From Acanthaster planci (Eukaryota; Echinodermata; Asteroidea; Valvatida; Acanthasteridae), in assembly GCF_001949145.1 (NCBI RefSeq), contig NW_019091367.1, forward strand, positions 1,392,434-1,447,773: DNA of 55,340 nt. Reading direction: 5' to 3'. The stretch's first letter is position 1; the number at the start of each line of letters is the position of its first letter. The notes beneath the pieces were generated by a model. It made no database searches, was not told the origin of the DNA, and was given only the letters and a program-made list of their open reading frames with translations. This document shows positions 37,067 to 48,900 of the stretch, piece by piece. A program made the position numbers and the translations under genes.

Positions 37067-38940
37067 AGTTCGCCACACCAGCCAAATATCTCGGTAATAA
37101 GCATATCAAATAATTATTGTACTACTGAACCACTCAATAATTATTGATTGATTGATTTTTTTTTGGGGGGGGGGGCAAAATGACCCTTTTTCGTTCAATT
37201 TTTGTTTCTTAAACTGAGGTTCGTGCCTCAACTCTCGTGAACTGTTGACTTGAAACCGCACAAGTGATAAATTTAATAGACATTTTGTTTATATTGAAAC
37301 TTTCTTCCGACGAATTTAAAACGTTTGTTAAATTATTAGATTTTGAGTAAGGCAAGTTGTATGAAGATTCGAATAAATCTTGTTGGAGTACCAAATGTTT
37401 GCTATGTGTAAATGCCTGCCAGCAGAGTATACATAATGGCATGGAAAACGATGTAAGATATGATTTCGAGTAGACAACTGATACCTAGCCACGCCGAGGT
37501 TTTCTTCATGAAGGAGGTGGCGCGGATGGGATTTATTGACCAATGGCAGCATACCGAGGTTCGTATGGGGACGGGTTTTTTTTAAACAAGCAATGGTCCA
37601 AATAGTCTTCATCCGTCAAATAATCCTCATCCTTCAGAAAGGTGCCGTTTCGAAATCGTAACCTTTGTAAAAGGTAGTTTCTTTAAATTTGTAAAAAAAA
37701 AAATTATAGGCTACAGAAGGTAACATGCAGATAACAAAATGCATTGCCTCCTACCTAGCCCTGCTGGATACACCAATTCTGTCCATACGGTTATTGTCAA
37801 GAGTTCATATTCAAGGGTGCTTTCATGAAAACGGATATTTTTTCTGAAACAAGAAGCAATTTCATGTGCTTGACTCATGTAGGCATTGTCATCAAAATGA
37901 TGATGTAGGAAACATCGGCGTCGCCAGGCTTTTTCCAGTGAGCCAAACCACTTTTCCGGGGGGAGGGGGTCCAGGAGGGAAAGCGCTAGTCAACTACGAT
38001 AAACCATTAACAGTGGGGGGGGTCAATTTGAAGTTTCTCTCAAGAAGACTGTGGATTTTCAACCCCCCCCCCCTTTGCATACCCGTTTTTCCCACTCATT
38101 GTAATTTGCATGTTATTTTATTCCTGGGGGAATGCTACCACACCCCTCACTTCGCCCATGATGTGAATTTAATTGCCGCACATTATTAGAATGATGCCTG
38201 CCTAAAAGATGTCCCTCTACGGTACGTGGAATTAATTTGTCGTTAGCTGCAAAACCCACTTCAATTCTGCAATACTTGACGCAACTACATTGACAAGCTT
38301 CTTCGCTGATGGATACCACGATATGGACTAGGCCTACACGCTGTTGCAGGCGCTTGGAGTTTGTACCCGAACGTGCCGTGTTTACCCATTTGCAACTTAC
38401 CTCACGATAGTATTGGCCGGAGCAAGACTGATGGCCACATTTACTGAGAAAGGGAACGTTTTCTTATCCGTATTTTCGCAATCTTCTTGAAACTTGAAGC
38501 GCCGACTTCCATTAGCACCCTTTCGTGCCAAGTAACTGCTAACACACCGGTTAGCGATAATTATCCAGCTGCAGGAAGCGTGGTGCCCACCAAAGTGTTC
38601 AGTCTGCAACCCTTGGCATATTTTCTTTCGCGATGTGATCCATTAACAGTGATCTATCGTTCTCGAGTGTGTTTCTCACTGATGAAGACGATCTCGAACA
38701 CAGTCAGTGCGATGCTGTCATGGTGAAGGATGTTAGTGGTGTTTCACGCCGCAGAGCGATTGATCACTGTATTTCTACTGTACTGGTGAGCTTCAAATTT
38801 CTTTCAGTGTATGTTGCCTTCTTCGTCAAAATAACTTACCTTATTAACATAATCTTCTTCACCTTACCTCGACTATTTTGTCTTCAAAGCAAGCGGTTTT
38901 AACTGTTTCCTACAAGGGAAATCACGAATCATACGATTAC
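37067..38940. other. Interval between the C1q gene and the GPCR
   Basis: No recognised gene. An AATAAA at 37372-37377 could serve the C1q transcript. Around 37950-38090 there are long G- and C-runs of the kind found in short repeats across this window. Confidence 0.4.
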
Positions 38941-38947
38941 AGTGCGC

Positions 38948-38955
38948 TATAAAAG
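38948..38955 (+). promoter_or_regulatory. TATA box of the GPCR gene
   Basis: TATAAAAG lies 72 bases before the first possible start codon of the GPCR. Transcription starting about 30 bases downstream would leave a short 5' untranslated region of 45-90 bases with no intron needed. Confidence 0.6.
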
Positions 38956-39026
38956 CACGTTGTTCATGCTTGCTTCGGTCATAACACGTTCTTGATTATC
39001 TTCCTCAACCTCGCTGTGAGAAAACA

Positions 39027-40304
39027 TTGTACTGCCAACCCAGTGCGTTATCTTGTAAGATTCAAATGGAAAATTCAACGGTCGCATGCGTCAACTTATC
39101 TTCAGTTGACGTAGAGACGGACCAGTACGCTCTTTATACCTACAGGATAGTGGATTTAGTTGTGTGCTCTCTACTGTCTGCTATCGGTGCGCTCGGAAAT
39201 GTTCTGATCTTGCGAGTTTATTGGACCAAGAAACGAAAGACGAGTACACACATACTGATATCTGGGTTGGCCTTGGCAGACCTGTTGGTGTGCTTATCTC
39301 TGGTGGGAACCGTCGTCAGGCATACTTACTTTTTTATCAGGAAAGATGAGCCTGCCTTACTGTACCTGCCTGACCACTTTGGCAATGTGTGGACAGGCCT
39401 CTCCGTGTGTATTACAGCCTTCATTGCTGTTGACCGGTACGACTGCGTGTGCCGTCCCGCACGGCGGTGGTTCAACACCCGCCGGGCTAAGTTGGTAGTT
39501 GCCGTAGCCTTGTTTCCGTGCGTCATCTTAGAAACCCCGCGCGCGGTCGAGACCTTTTGCTCGTGCAGGATATCAAACACGCCTTCACTGATCTTGCTGG
39601 CCGCGGGTTTCCTCCTGGCGGTCGGCACGATCGCAGTCTGCTACGGGAAGGTCTTCAATGCGGTCCGCCAGCATACCAAAGTTGGTATCTGCTCAGGACT
39701 TGGACGCTCCAGCGTCAACGCCAGGAAAAATACAGCAACGAACGAACTGCCCATAGCCACAATTGCTCATGCGAACGGGAGCCGTGGGAATTCACCAGGG
39801 CCTTCTGTTAAACACACGATGCCCTCCCTAGATCCTACACCCCTGCAGCAATGTCGAACGACATCGTGGGCAACCGAGAGTGAAAACACCAGAGCAAACC
39901 ACAACAAACTGTCCAAGGATGCACAACGGTCCCGACAAGACCGTCTGGGTAAGACGTCAGCCCCGCCAACGAGCGACCGAGTATTCACACAGGTCTCTCG
40001 TCAGCGGCCCCCGAGTGGCTCGGTTCTGCTTCAGAGGAAGACCACGCGAATGCTGTTCATCACAAGCGTCGTGTTCGTCGTTACCTGGACCCCGCTGTGG
40101 GTCTGCGAGGCGCAGCGACTCCTCTCCGATGGAGACTTGGACAGTTTTATCGGGATAGATATTCTCTTGCGGGACGTCATTTTCGTCAATAATGCAGTTA
40201 ATCCCGTAATCTACAGCCTCGCAAATAGACGGTTCCGCCAGGAGTTTGTCAATGAACTGCATAAGTGGCCGCTTTCGCTTTGTCGCTTTCAAAACGAAGA
40301 CTAA
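39027..40304 (+). CDS. Rhodopsin-family (class A) GPCR, intronless
   Basis: One uninterrupted frame of 425 codons encodes a seven-helix receptor. A second ATG at 39066 begins MENSTVACVNLSS, with two N-glycosylation sites, and could equally be the start. TM1 contains GALGNVLI. TM2 has SGLALADLLV. TM3 ends in AVDRYDCVCRP (DRY motif). TM6 has FVVTWTPLW, a TWTP version of CWxP. TM7 has NNAVNPVIYSLANRRFR (NPxxY). The third intracellular loop is long, roughly 120 polar residues. The Cys normally at the top of TM3 (position 3.25) is Leu here, so the usual disulfide to loop 2 may be absent or shifted. Ligand unknown; a peptide- or amine-type class A receptor is likely. Single-exon GPCRs are common in marine invertebrate expansions. 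Confidence 0.9.
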   Translation: MYCQPSALSCKIQMENSTVACVNLSSVDVETDQYALYTYRIVDLVVCSLLSAIGALGNVLILRVYWTKKRKTSTHILISGLALADLLVCLSLVGTVVRHTYFFIRKDEPALLYLPDHFGNVWTGLSVCITAFIAVDRYDCVCRPARRWFNTRRAKLVVAVALFPCVILETPRAVETFCSCRISNTPSLILLAAGFLLAVGTIAVCYGKVFNAVRQHTKVGICSGLGRSSVNARKNTATNELPIATIAHANGSRGNSPGPSVKHTMPSLDPTPLQQCRTTSWATESENTRANHNKLSKDAQRSRQDRLGKTSAPPTSDRVFTQVSRQRPPSGSVLLQRKTTRMLFITSVVFVVTWTPLWVCEAQRLLSDGDLDSFIGIDILLRDVIFVNNAVNPVIYSLANRRFRQEFVNELHKWPLSLCRFQNED

Positions 40305-41594
40305 ACACGTGTCGCGGCTTTATGGCGTACAAAGGCACTTTTTAGTAAGCATTTCAGACTCGCGCATTACGTTTCATCACGAAGTGCAAAGTAGGCCGCC
40401 TTACTTCTTCTATGTAGCTGTTGCTAAATGTTGGGAATAATGATCAATACTAAACAGAACACGCACTTCGATAAATATAGAAGCATTACAGAAAGAAGAT
40501 GACCTTTGGCAAAGATTTACATTTTGATATCCCAGTGACACGTGGGGGACGAAGGGTCATGTGTTTGACAGACAGAAGAAACACTGGAAACGAATGAGAA
40601 GAAATCCTGAGTAAAACATTTTTTAAAATATATTCAGCTAGCTGGCTTCGTTATTGCACCGTTGTCAAAGATGACTTTGCAAAGTTTTGCAGATATAATA
40701 AAAAAATTGAATAATTTTATAATAACAAAATTCTCAAAGTGCCCATATCGTTATTGAGATAAAAACTTTAGAAATACTGGTAGAGTGAATACTGATGCAT
40801 GCATTGAAGACTCCCATTTAAGTATTGAAAATTTAAGGAGATTTTATTGATATTTCATTTTTTCGTATTTCATGAAAATAGCTTAATGGTCATTGACTTT
40901 GGACCTTCAGGGCCAAACAGTTATCCAGGTTTCTCCTCTCAAAGCTCCTCCGCAAATATTTTGCAGAAGTAAAACCCTTTTCCAGTTAAAAGTATAACGA
41001 GAGTAAAAAAAAAAATCTGCTAAATTTACCTTACGCTTGTAACACAATTCATGTGGTTACATACAGATGGTGGATTCATATACGGTCGATTTGACAACGT
41101 ACGTAATAGGCACAGAGCTTTAATGAGAGATTCTTGAAAGGATAAGGTCACATTAATATTGCATTGAAGAAGTTAATTCAAATGTTCATCATGAAGTGTA
41201 TAGAAATCCTTAGGCACAGCTTTGGGTTTTCAAATAAGTTGAAGTGCACATTTTTCAACAACAAGAAAAGGTCAAATTCTGCTCCTCACAACTGAGAACG
41301 TTGTTGGGATGTTACTTTCGGAGCTGTATATATAGAGAGCGTTGCGACATGAGGTTGTATATGACACCATTTTGTTTCCAAAACGGTTGACTATAGAGCT
41401 CTGGCCACTTCATGTTTCGCAAGTTTTAAGCCAAAATGGAGTGCGCTAAAATCACCTTTAGCATAGAATTATTTTGATTTTCTGCGTAAATAAATTTAAA
41501 TCCGACGTAAACTCCCAAAATTGCTGCAAAGTAGGCTCTCAAACAACAATGCGACCAAAACTTTCACACGCAAATGAAAAATTAAAAGCACTTT
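40305..41594. other. Non-coding interval downstream of the GPCR
   Basis: AT-rich, no convincing open frame, and no clear repeat. Nothing recognised apart from probable GPCR 3' untranslated sequence at its left end. Confidence 0.4.
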
Positions 41595-41666
41595 TTCCCA
41601 CACCGGGAATCGAACCCGGGCCACGGCGGTGAGAGCGCCGGATCCTCACCACTAGACCAAATGGGA
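41595..41666 (-). tRNA. tRNA-Glu-CTC: tRNA-Glu (anticodon CTC)
   Basis: Reading the minus strand, the 72-nt sequence begins TCCCATTTGGTCTAGTGGTG and ends CCCGGTGTGGGA plus discriminator A. The anticodon arm is CGGCG-CTCTCAC-CGCCG with CTC at 41633-41631. The T arm is CCGGG-TTCGATT-CCCGG. A box (TGGTCTAGTGG) and B box (GGTTCGATTCC) are intact. It follows vertebrate tRNA-Glu-CTC closely except in the acceptor stem, where the sixth pair is T-G and the seventh is a T-T mismatch. A T-run for Pol III termination follows within 20 bases (AATTTTTC). It is probably functional; the mismatch leaves some chance of a pseudogene. Confidence 0.88.
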
Positions 41667-43483
41667 TTGTGCTGAATCTAATGACAACCAAAGGTGCAAA
41701 GTTATTGCAAAGCGCCAAGATCCGCATCATTATTAGCTATCACGAGACTACAGAACCACTTCCTAGCCCTGTCGAAACTTGTTAGCGCGATTTGATTGCT
41801 TTATCACTTCGTCAATTGGCTATGAGAGAACTGGTACAAAATGTGTCTCCTTTTCGCCGGTGACGGGCACATTCATCTTCATGTTGCTGCCAACTGCATT
41901 TAACTTCATTCAAAAGTGGGCTCTGTCGAATCGAAAAGCGAGGTGACCCACGTAAAATAAATTCTAAAATTTGTTTTGTGTGTAAAAACTGCAGTCTCTA
42001 ACTTGAAGGGTCAAAAGTGAGCTGTTCTCAATAATCTATGAGAGTTCAGCTCTTTTGCCTGCACCATTTTTGAGCATATGTATATGGCTAATCTCTGGAC
42101 AGGTTGTCGTTTCTACTGTACACGTCGCTGTTAAAGATCTGGCAGTTGATTATTATGCCCAGTTCAGTATAGCCTGAGACATTGTCTTTGAACACGTAGA
42201 TTAAAGTTGTTGTGTCTATTTTCAAGTATGCATGAGCGACCATGCTGGCCTGTATTGGCTCTGGCAATTAATTAGCAGGGGTAAACCACCACAACGGCAG
42301 ACCCCTGGGCGAAAATGTTCCAATCAGACAAGATTAATTCTAAAGAACAAAATAAATCACTACGGTGAATTATGGCCGGGCAGAGCCAGAGATTTGTAGC
42401 GGAAAATGAGCTGAATATTATCTGACTCCACTCAGAAACACAAAAATTTATTCAAAAAAGTGCAATTTCAAGCAGAAAATCATTCACTGCAAGGTGATTA
42501 AAGTGTGTAGTTCCTGTATATGCTATTTCAAAGACGATCCCATTTTGGTTTTTTTTCCCCTGAATGAAGCAAAACCTTTGGAAAGACAAAACAGCAGATA
42601 AACGATTCATCAGAATTAGCTTTGAAGCACTACGCAAGCTATATAAGAATTATTTTATTAATCCTTTGTTACAAAATATTGCAATATCCAAACTTCTTCA
42701 GTAAGATTAAATGCATGCACGTTACTGCTTACATAACGGTGGTAGCTTGCTACACACATCCGGACGCAGAAAAAACATGAAGCATGCAAACAGGACGGTG
42801 ATAAATGAGAAACGACTTATGTCGGAAAAACCCTTACCTCAAGGAACACTTTAAAGAAAGTCTTTATAAAAGAATCAAGTCAGCCTCGAGCGTGAACTGT
42901 ATTTATGGTGCATTAATCTTTACAAGGCAAAGATAACCGCGACAAATTATTTCTAAATGAACACTTTGTCCAACGAAATCTTCCTGTCGAATTCAACCCG
43001 ACCTATACACCCAAATATACATACAACTGAACTCAGCTAACAATTAAAGCAACTCATTTAATTTAAGTTTCAAGTTAAGTTTAGTCATCTGACATTAAAA
43101 TAGCCTTTGAAACATTTGGATTTACGCGCAGATTATCGGTCGGTACGTCTATATATCTGTGATTTGACCATCCTTGCTATTCACGTGCATTGTTGCGTCT
43201 ATTGGTTATTCTCTGATAGGCTATACCATGTGTTTATAGGTCTACGGTGGTTTCGTGCATAAATTTATTTTAAAAATGACATTACGTAACCTTGCGCACG
43301 CAGCAGCAGCAAACGAATTCTTTTCCATTTTGTGCTAACTATGTGCATCTTATTACAGTTTGTCCCATTGCATGCGCCTTATGATGTCAAAGACTAACCA
43401 CGGATACGATATAAAAGGGCCAATATAGGCTGCTGCCACCAAGAATGTGAAAGACTTCAATTTTTTAAATTTGATTTTGATTG
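41667..43483. other. Non-coding interval
   Basis: No recognised genes or clear repeats. AT-rich sequence with only short open frames. Confidence 0.4.
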
Positions 43484-43972
43484 TGCAGACTCGCTGTCAC
43501 CCAGCGCCAGAACCGGGCGCTGGGAAGGGCTGACGGCTTTGCGCTGTGATTGGCTACATTGTGCGCGACCTGTGACCGCGAGGTTTCGCTTCCTGATAGT
43601 GAAGCATTATTTAATTTTTTTTTGATTCGCCAGTGCCAATACTTTGGCACGTGCAACGTGTCAGCTATGATACGATGAAAACCTCGCCGTGGTACAAACA
43701 GTGTGGTAAATTCATCTGCTCGATGAATATCACTGACCACGCGTATTTTGGCGATATATTCCAAATCATTGGTTATCTTTGTCAATGTTGGATGAACGAA
43801 TAAAGTTCAGTAAAAATATTTTCAGCAATGAGGAAGAAAACGATTAAGTTTACCCACAATGGTCTGTGCGTCGTTGGCTCTGACCCCGAGTGGCGTATTT
43901 CCTTCACTAAAATCTGTGCAAGGCTATCGGCCCTTCCCAGCGCCCTGTTCGGGCGCTGAGCGACGAGCAGAT
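43484..43972. repeat. MITE with GC-rich inverted ends
   Basis: The arms 43484-43545 and 43918-43972 are inverted copies: both strands read a CTCGCTG- or CTCGTCGCTC-like start, then CAGCGCC..GGGCGCTGGG and GGAAGGGC. Within each arm CAGCGCC and GGGCGCTG themselves form a hairpin (43500-43524 on the left), so the termini can fold on two levels. The roughly 370 base interior shows no protein-coding signal. Confidence 0.65.
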
Positions 43973-44154
43973 ATTTCAGAAAGTTTCATCTAAGGTCAAT
44001 GTGTAAGGGTCACGCAAAACATGACTGTATGCGATATTTGCAGGACACATTATTCTAAGCGGTACATATAGAAGACACCGTATATGAATCGAATGAGCAT
44101 GACTGTACGCTGCAAGCAAATTACGTTTGCATGATTAGACGCCTGCTACTATAC

Positions 44155-44330
44155 GAAGGGCGGATCTGGGTGGCTGACAACGGGGGGTCATTCCACCCCT
44201 CCTCCTAAAAAGGAGCCATTTTTAAATAAGAGAAAGCCCCCCCCCCCAGGCTTTTAAAAGTTACATGGAAAGTTCGAAATTTTTTGGGTTTTTTTACGGC
44301 AAAATAGTCCCGGATCCGCTCTTAATTACT
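44155..44330. repeat. MITE-like element, GGGCGGATC ends
   Basis: The left end is GAAGGGCGGATCTGGG. The right end on the other strand is AAGAGCGGATCCGGG. Long C- and T-runs lie inside. It appears related to the elements at 1994-2246 and 7497-7775. Confidence 0.55.
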
Positions 44331-45765
44331 ACCAATAAAATACAAAAGCATCTTACCGCAGGGTGTTTTGTTGTTGTTGTTTTGTGTTTGTTTCTTATAA
44401 ATTACCTTCTTAGTTACCTAATAGTCACATCAGTTCCGCTTAAGAAATTTGCTACTTACCAGTGGTGAAAAGATACCATTTATAAAGATCATTATTCCGA
44501 GTATATAAAGCAAATTGAACGATTGATCTAGATTATAATTATAACGATCAATAAAGCGCAATCATCCCCGACTTTCAATCAGATTTTCCCCTGTGATTAC
44601 TGCATTGACAAAAGCCAATCCAATTATTTTGAATTATGTCGTCACCTTCACAAACAGATGGACATGTTCAAAATAACTGTTTGTTTTTATATTGACCACT
44701 TTTTGCTTTGAAATGTTCTTTTTGCAATTCTGACTTGTTTTGATATCAAAATGAAACTACTTGTGAGACTCGATTCTCGGTTAGTACAAGTTGCTCCCCC
44801 AATCAAAATGAGAAAAGTGCATCCGAAATTAAGAAGTATGTCAACTATACGAGTTCGTTATCACAGAGATAAAAGAACGTAAAGATAGGCTATTGTGGGT
44901 TTCATATTAAACTTGGTGCACCTTGAGTTTAAGTTATAACCACAACGAGCGCACACACTCGTTTCAAATACGCAGTGTGGACATTCCTTTGTTCTGCGCA
45001 AGAGAAGTCAGGGGGAAATGCTCATTTTTCTCCCACTCCGATGAGCTGGAGTTTGGATGATTTTTTGTACTGTTTCTCTTTATTTTTCCAAGGATAACAC
45101 TGACTCCTAAATGCCTCTCAAATTGTTTTCAAAAAATTGTTGACAAAAAACACCGTGTGGACGCAGCCCACACAAATTTCTAGTAAACCTACAATAAGTG
45201 TCCTCCTGTTTGTGCGGAGATCCACACTACGTACGCTACGCCGGCGTAAAAGACTACTTGAACGATATAAGTTACCATATAGGAGACTCTGATTTCTTAT
45301 TTTGTAAGGAAGTTCAGTGGTAATCATGAAAATCGTGCAATCTCAGCTTCGCCCATGGTGAGCTTCACCTCAGAATCCAGGGGCATTATTGACCCTTAAC
45401 CAAAAGAATGCAAAGGATTGATGTTTAAAGTTGGTTTCAAGGCTCATTTCCATGTGTACGTTTTGAGTGTGTGTGTTGCGTAACACGGTGCGTTCATGCG
45501 TTTCATTTTCACGGACACCAAAATCAACGACATTAACATGACACACGTATGCCTTGCGTCCGGCCTTCAAAAACGCCCCGGGAGTGATTTTGACGGATAC
45601 GCAACGCTTGGCGCAAGTGTTGACGCGCGTAATATGGAAAGGTGCCTTTAGGGTGTAGAAAAATTGATGTGTAGCACAAACTGAGGTCCATTCAAAGCAA
45701 AGATTCCAACTGAGGGCGCACTTTCATGTCTGGAAAACATGCCAAAGAAGCCTAAAATAATTTGA
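44331..45765. other. Non-coding interval
   Basis: No recognised genes. Open frames are short and unlike known families. Confidence 0.4.
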
Positions 45766-45923
45766 AGCAAGATATGGGACGGAGAGACCCCCCCCGCCTT
45801 TGTGTTGGTCATTGTTTGATCGGAATTTCAGGAATTCTTTACAGACTTCTGGGGGATGTGTTAGGTAACGATAGTCTAGAGTGTGTTTAGGGATTGGACA
45901 GGTAAGGGGTCCCATATCTTGCC
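45766..45923. repeat. MITE, AGCAAG family, copy 2
   Basis: The ends read AGCAAGATATGGGACGGAGA and, on the other strand, AGGCAAGATATGGGACCCC. The interior shares TTTGTGTTGGTCATTGT and AGGGATTGGACA with 22950-23121. It lies just past the stop of the contactin-like gene and may be within its 3' untranslated region. Confidence 0.75.
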
Positions 45924-45981
45924 TGGTATACACAAAATATCTCTTGGTCGAATCCACAGAACATCTGGGTGTGATGACATC

Positions 45982-48900
45982 TCAGTGTAGGTATACAGTA
46001 AAGAAAAGCGCAAAGAGTACGAGGAGAAGAGATTGAGTGACGCTAGATGCAGAACCTGGAGTCGAAATCTGTCTTTCACCTGAAAACAAAAGATCAGTAT
46101 AATCTGTGCAACGTGACGGGGGCACTGGACGCCAAATTTTGTTTGTAAATGTCTGTTTTAACTACGGCGCATCGTCTACATTCATTGTTCACAGAAGTGA
46201 AGTTTATATCTGACGTGGCAGATTCTGTACCTTAGTGCACTGTTCATACGAAAGCTCCTCTGTCGAATAATAGTTTTAAATATTTTAACAGGTTGTGAAT
46301 TTTTTATACAGACCGAAAGATGCTTGGCAAAGTTTGGTAAGCTCTGGCAAGACATTTGGAAATACTTGATGAAAGTTGGGTTGAAATCGCCGAATTTGGG
46401 AGGGTCACTGTGTGAATAGCAATTCGTTCTCTGTTAAAACACATCGGCGGGTACTTTACACACGTTTTCACCTTGAAATGCGTGCCATATTCAGCCAATT
46501 CAGCTACCCATTCCTGTTGGCAACTGTGGCTCTTTCATGATACTTATGAGAGGTTTGGTTCACCAAACGGTATTTATGTTAAATGGTACCTGGTTTTGCA
46601 ACTTCGATCTGACTGGCTACACCGTCGCCCTCCGAGCTGTACCCCTTGACTTTAACAAAGTAAGTGGTGCCTTGCTCTAAGCCATCTATCGTAACCTTGT
46701 TGGTGCGACCGCCCACTGTCTTGATTTGTGGAGTCTCGCGACCTCCTTGCGTCCAGTAGAAGACCTGGGCATTTATTTGAACAGACAGAAGATGTTACTT
46801 TGGAATGAACACCGTGTGTCCAATAAGAAGAGAAGAGCACTGGAAACGAAAAGTGGTGTCGAAATTAAATTTTTGGCAGCCATATTAGCGAGCTGATTTC
46901 AGAAACACAAACAAGTCATGCTTTGTGCGTGCTTTGATGTCAATCCTCCTCCGTGTCGTTCATATTTAATGGCAAAATCGTCAGTTTCATCGGGAAATTC
47001 GCAATGTTTGCAACTAGATTAAGCAACAATCCAGCAGCTTAACATGGCGAAAAGGCCCCTATGCATTATTTCCAGCGATATCTAAGCAATTAGAGCGAAG
47101 CTTAATTGTGAAATGCTAGGCCTTTTTAGAAATTAATCTTTCTTTAGCAACCGGATCACTCACAGAATTGTATGTGGTGTGAAAACAACACCCTTGATGT
47201 TGTCAGATGACCACACCAAAATGTGTTACATTAGCACCTCCGATGTTACTTTGTACATCTACGGGTGTTACAATGCACTGGAGGGTGTTGAGAGTGTTAA
47301 AACATCAACGGTGTTGAAATAACACCAAAAACTTTAAAACCAGTGAAAAGAGTTGGTATAATTTTCTGATAACACCGGGGGTGTTAAATGCAACACACTG
47401 TGTTTTTTGTACTGATGATCCTTATCCCTGCGACGGTTTTTTTCAACCCCCCGAAGTGTCATGTTGTCAATCAAGATGGACGCGCGCTGGATTCATATGA
47501 ATCATACCTTATATCCTTCAACATCTGCTGATGTGAGCAGGTTCCATTCGACCGTCATAGTGCTTGTGCCTATACGTGAGGCTACAACATCAGATGGTGC
47601 GATCAAGGGTGCTGTCAGGAAGAGCAACACAAGCACGATTGAAAATTGTGTACGTCTTTGTAATGTTGGTCTCTTATATAGGGCCTACATGTTCCCAATT
47701 TTATCAGAAAGTTTTCTTTTTTAATTTGAAGGAAATGTTCATTATCGGTGCTGCTCTTTTCTCACACCTTCCAAAAAAACTCCTACAAACCCAATGTTGA
47801 CAATTGCTTCCCACCATGTGCTTTCAACTTATATTGTGTTTTTTTCTTTGCTTGTTTTCTTTATTTCCAATGAAGCAGATATTTAGGTCGATATCTGGGT
47901 CATCAGCTTTTGAGCACATCCTTAACATTGATCCCAAATTAAGAATGGCCTGGTACCGTTTGTATTCCAAAAAATGGTTTTACCAGCAGTTACATTCAAG
48001 ATGGCGTTGGCAATGATGCTTCCGTGCTTATTTGATGCGACGCATTGGTACACCTCCATGTTCTCTACCGAAATTGATGGTTTGCCATCTATTGAAAAGA
48101 CATTGATATTGGTTACATCTTCGCTATCGAGCTGCCCCTTACGCCAGTTGGTCTCTCGCACTGGGACTGATTTTTTGCACATTACAAAATCTTTGCTGAA
48201 ATGCACAATTGTGTGGTAAACGAGATATAGCCGCTGTAGCTGGCTCGTCGGATTCTGTTCGCACATTAATGGAGCCAACAGGGAAACTCCCCCCCCCCTA
48301 AAAATGAGCTTCTTTTAGCACTGAATATAAACTTTTCCAACTTGATTTTAAGAGACTTGAAACAAGTTGTCAAAATGACTGCCAAAACCTCACAATGTTT
48401 TTGCGAAAACAACAGGCCTAGTTGAAAAAGTGTATTTATTTTCATTCAGTGGCATTGGTAGGCAAAATGCTCTTTCCTTGAGGGTTAATATAGGTTTTGC
48501 CGGCCGAATTCATCATCTTCGCACACAAATTAGAGACAGTTTCATTCAAATTAGCACGAAATAGATTGACGATCTCGATACCCATTCAAAGAACAAACCT
48601 GATCATTCAGTTTCATTCTAAGCGCATGCAATTGCACAATCTCGTTATTCATAAAGTGAAGGGTCAGCATTCAATTTGGAAAACACGCAAAAAAATCATT
48701 CAAATTCGCGCGGACTCCCGCGTTCAATTTCGTGAATCGGCAAGGATTTGTGAGATTCGTGCCATGTTTTTCGTTACACGTGAAATCTTCTAAATTCTTT
48801 TTTTTATATAATTTATGCATAATATATCATGAAAGGAAACGTTTAGTTCGCGGGTAAAGATCTCTAATAAAAAATAACGATTGATCAATATTATTTGATA

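Noticed and set aside
39326-39988. Minus-strand frames opposite the GPCR
   Set aside because: Antisense shadows of an intact seven-helix receptor frame.
45118-45570. Short minus-strand frames as genes downstream of the contactin-like gene
   Set aside because: No start context, splice sites or family resemblance.
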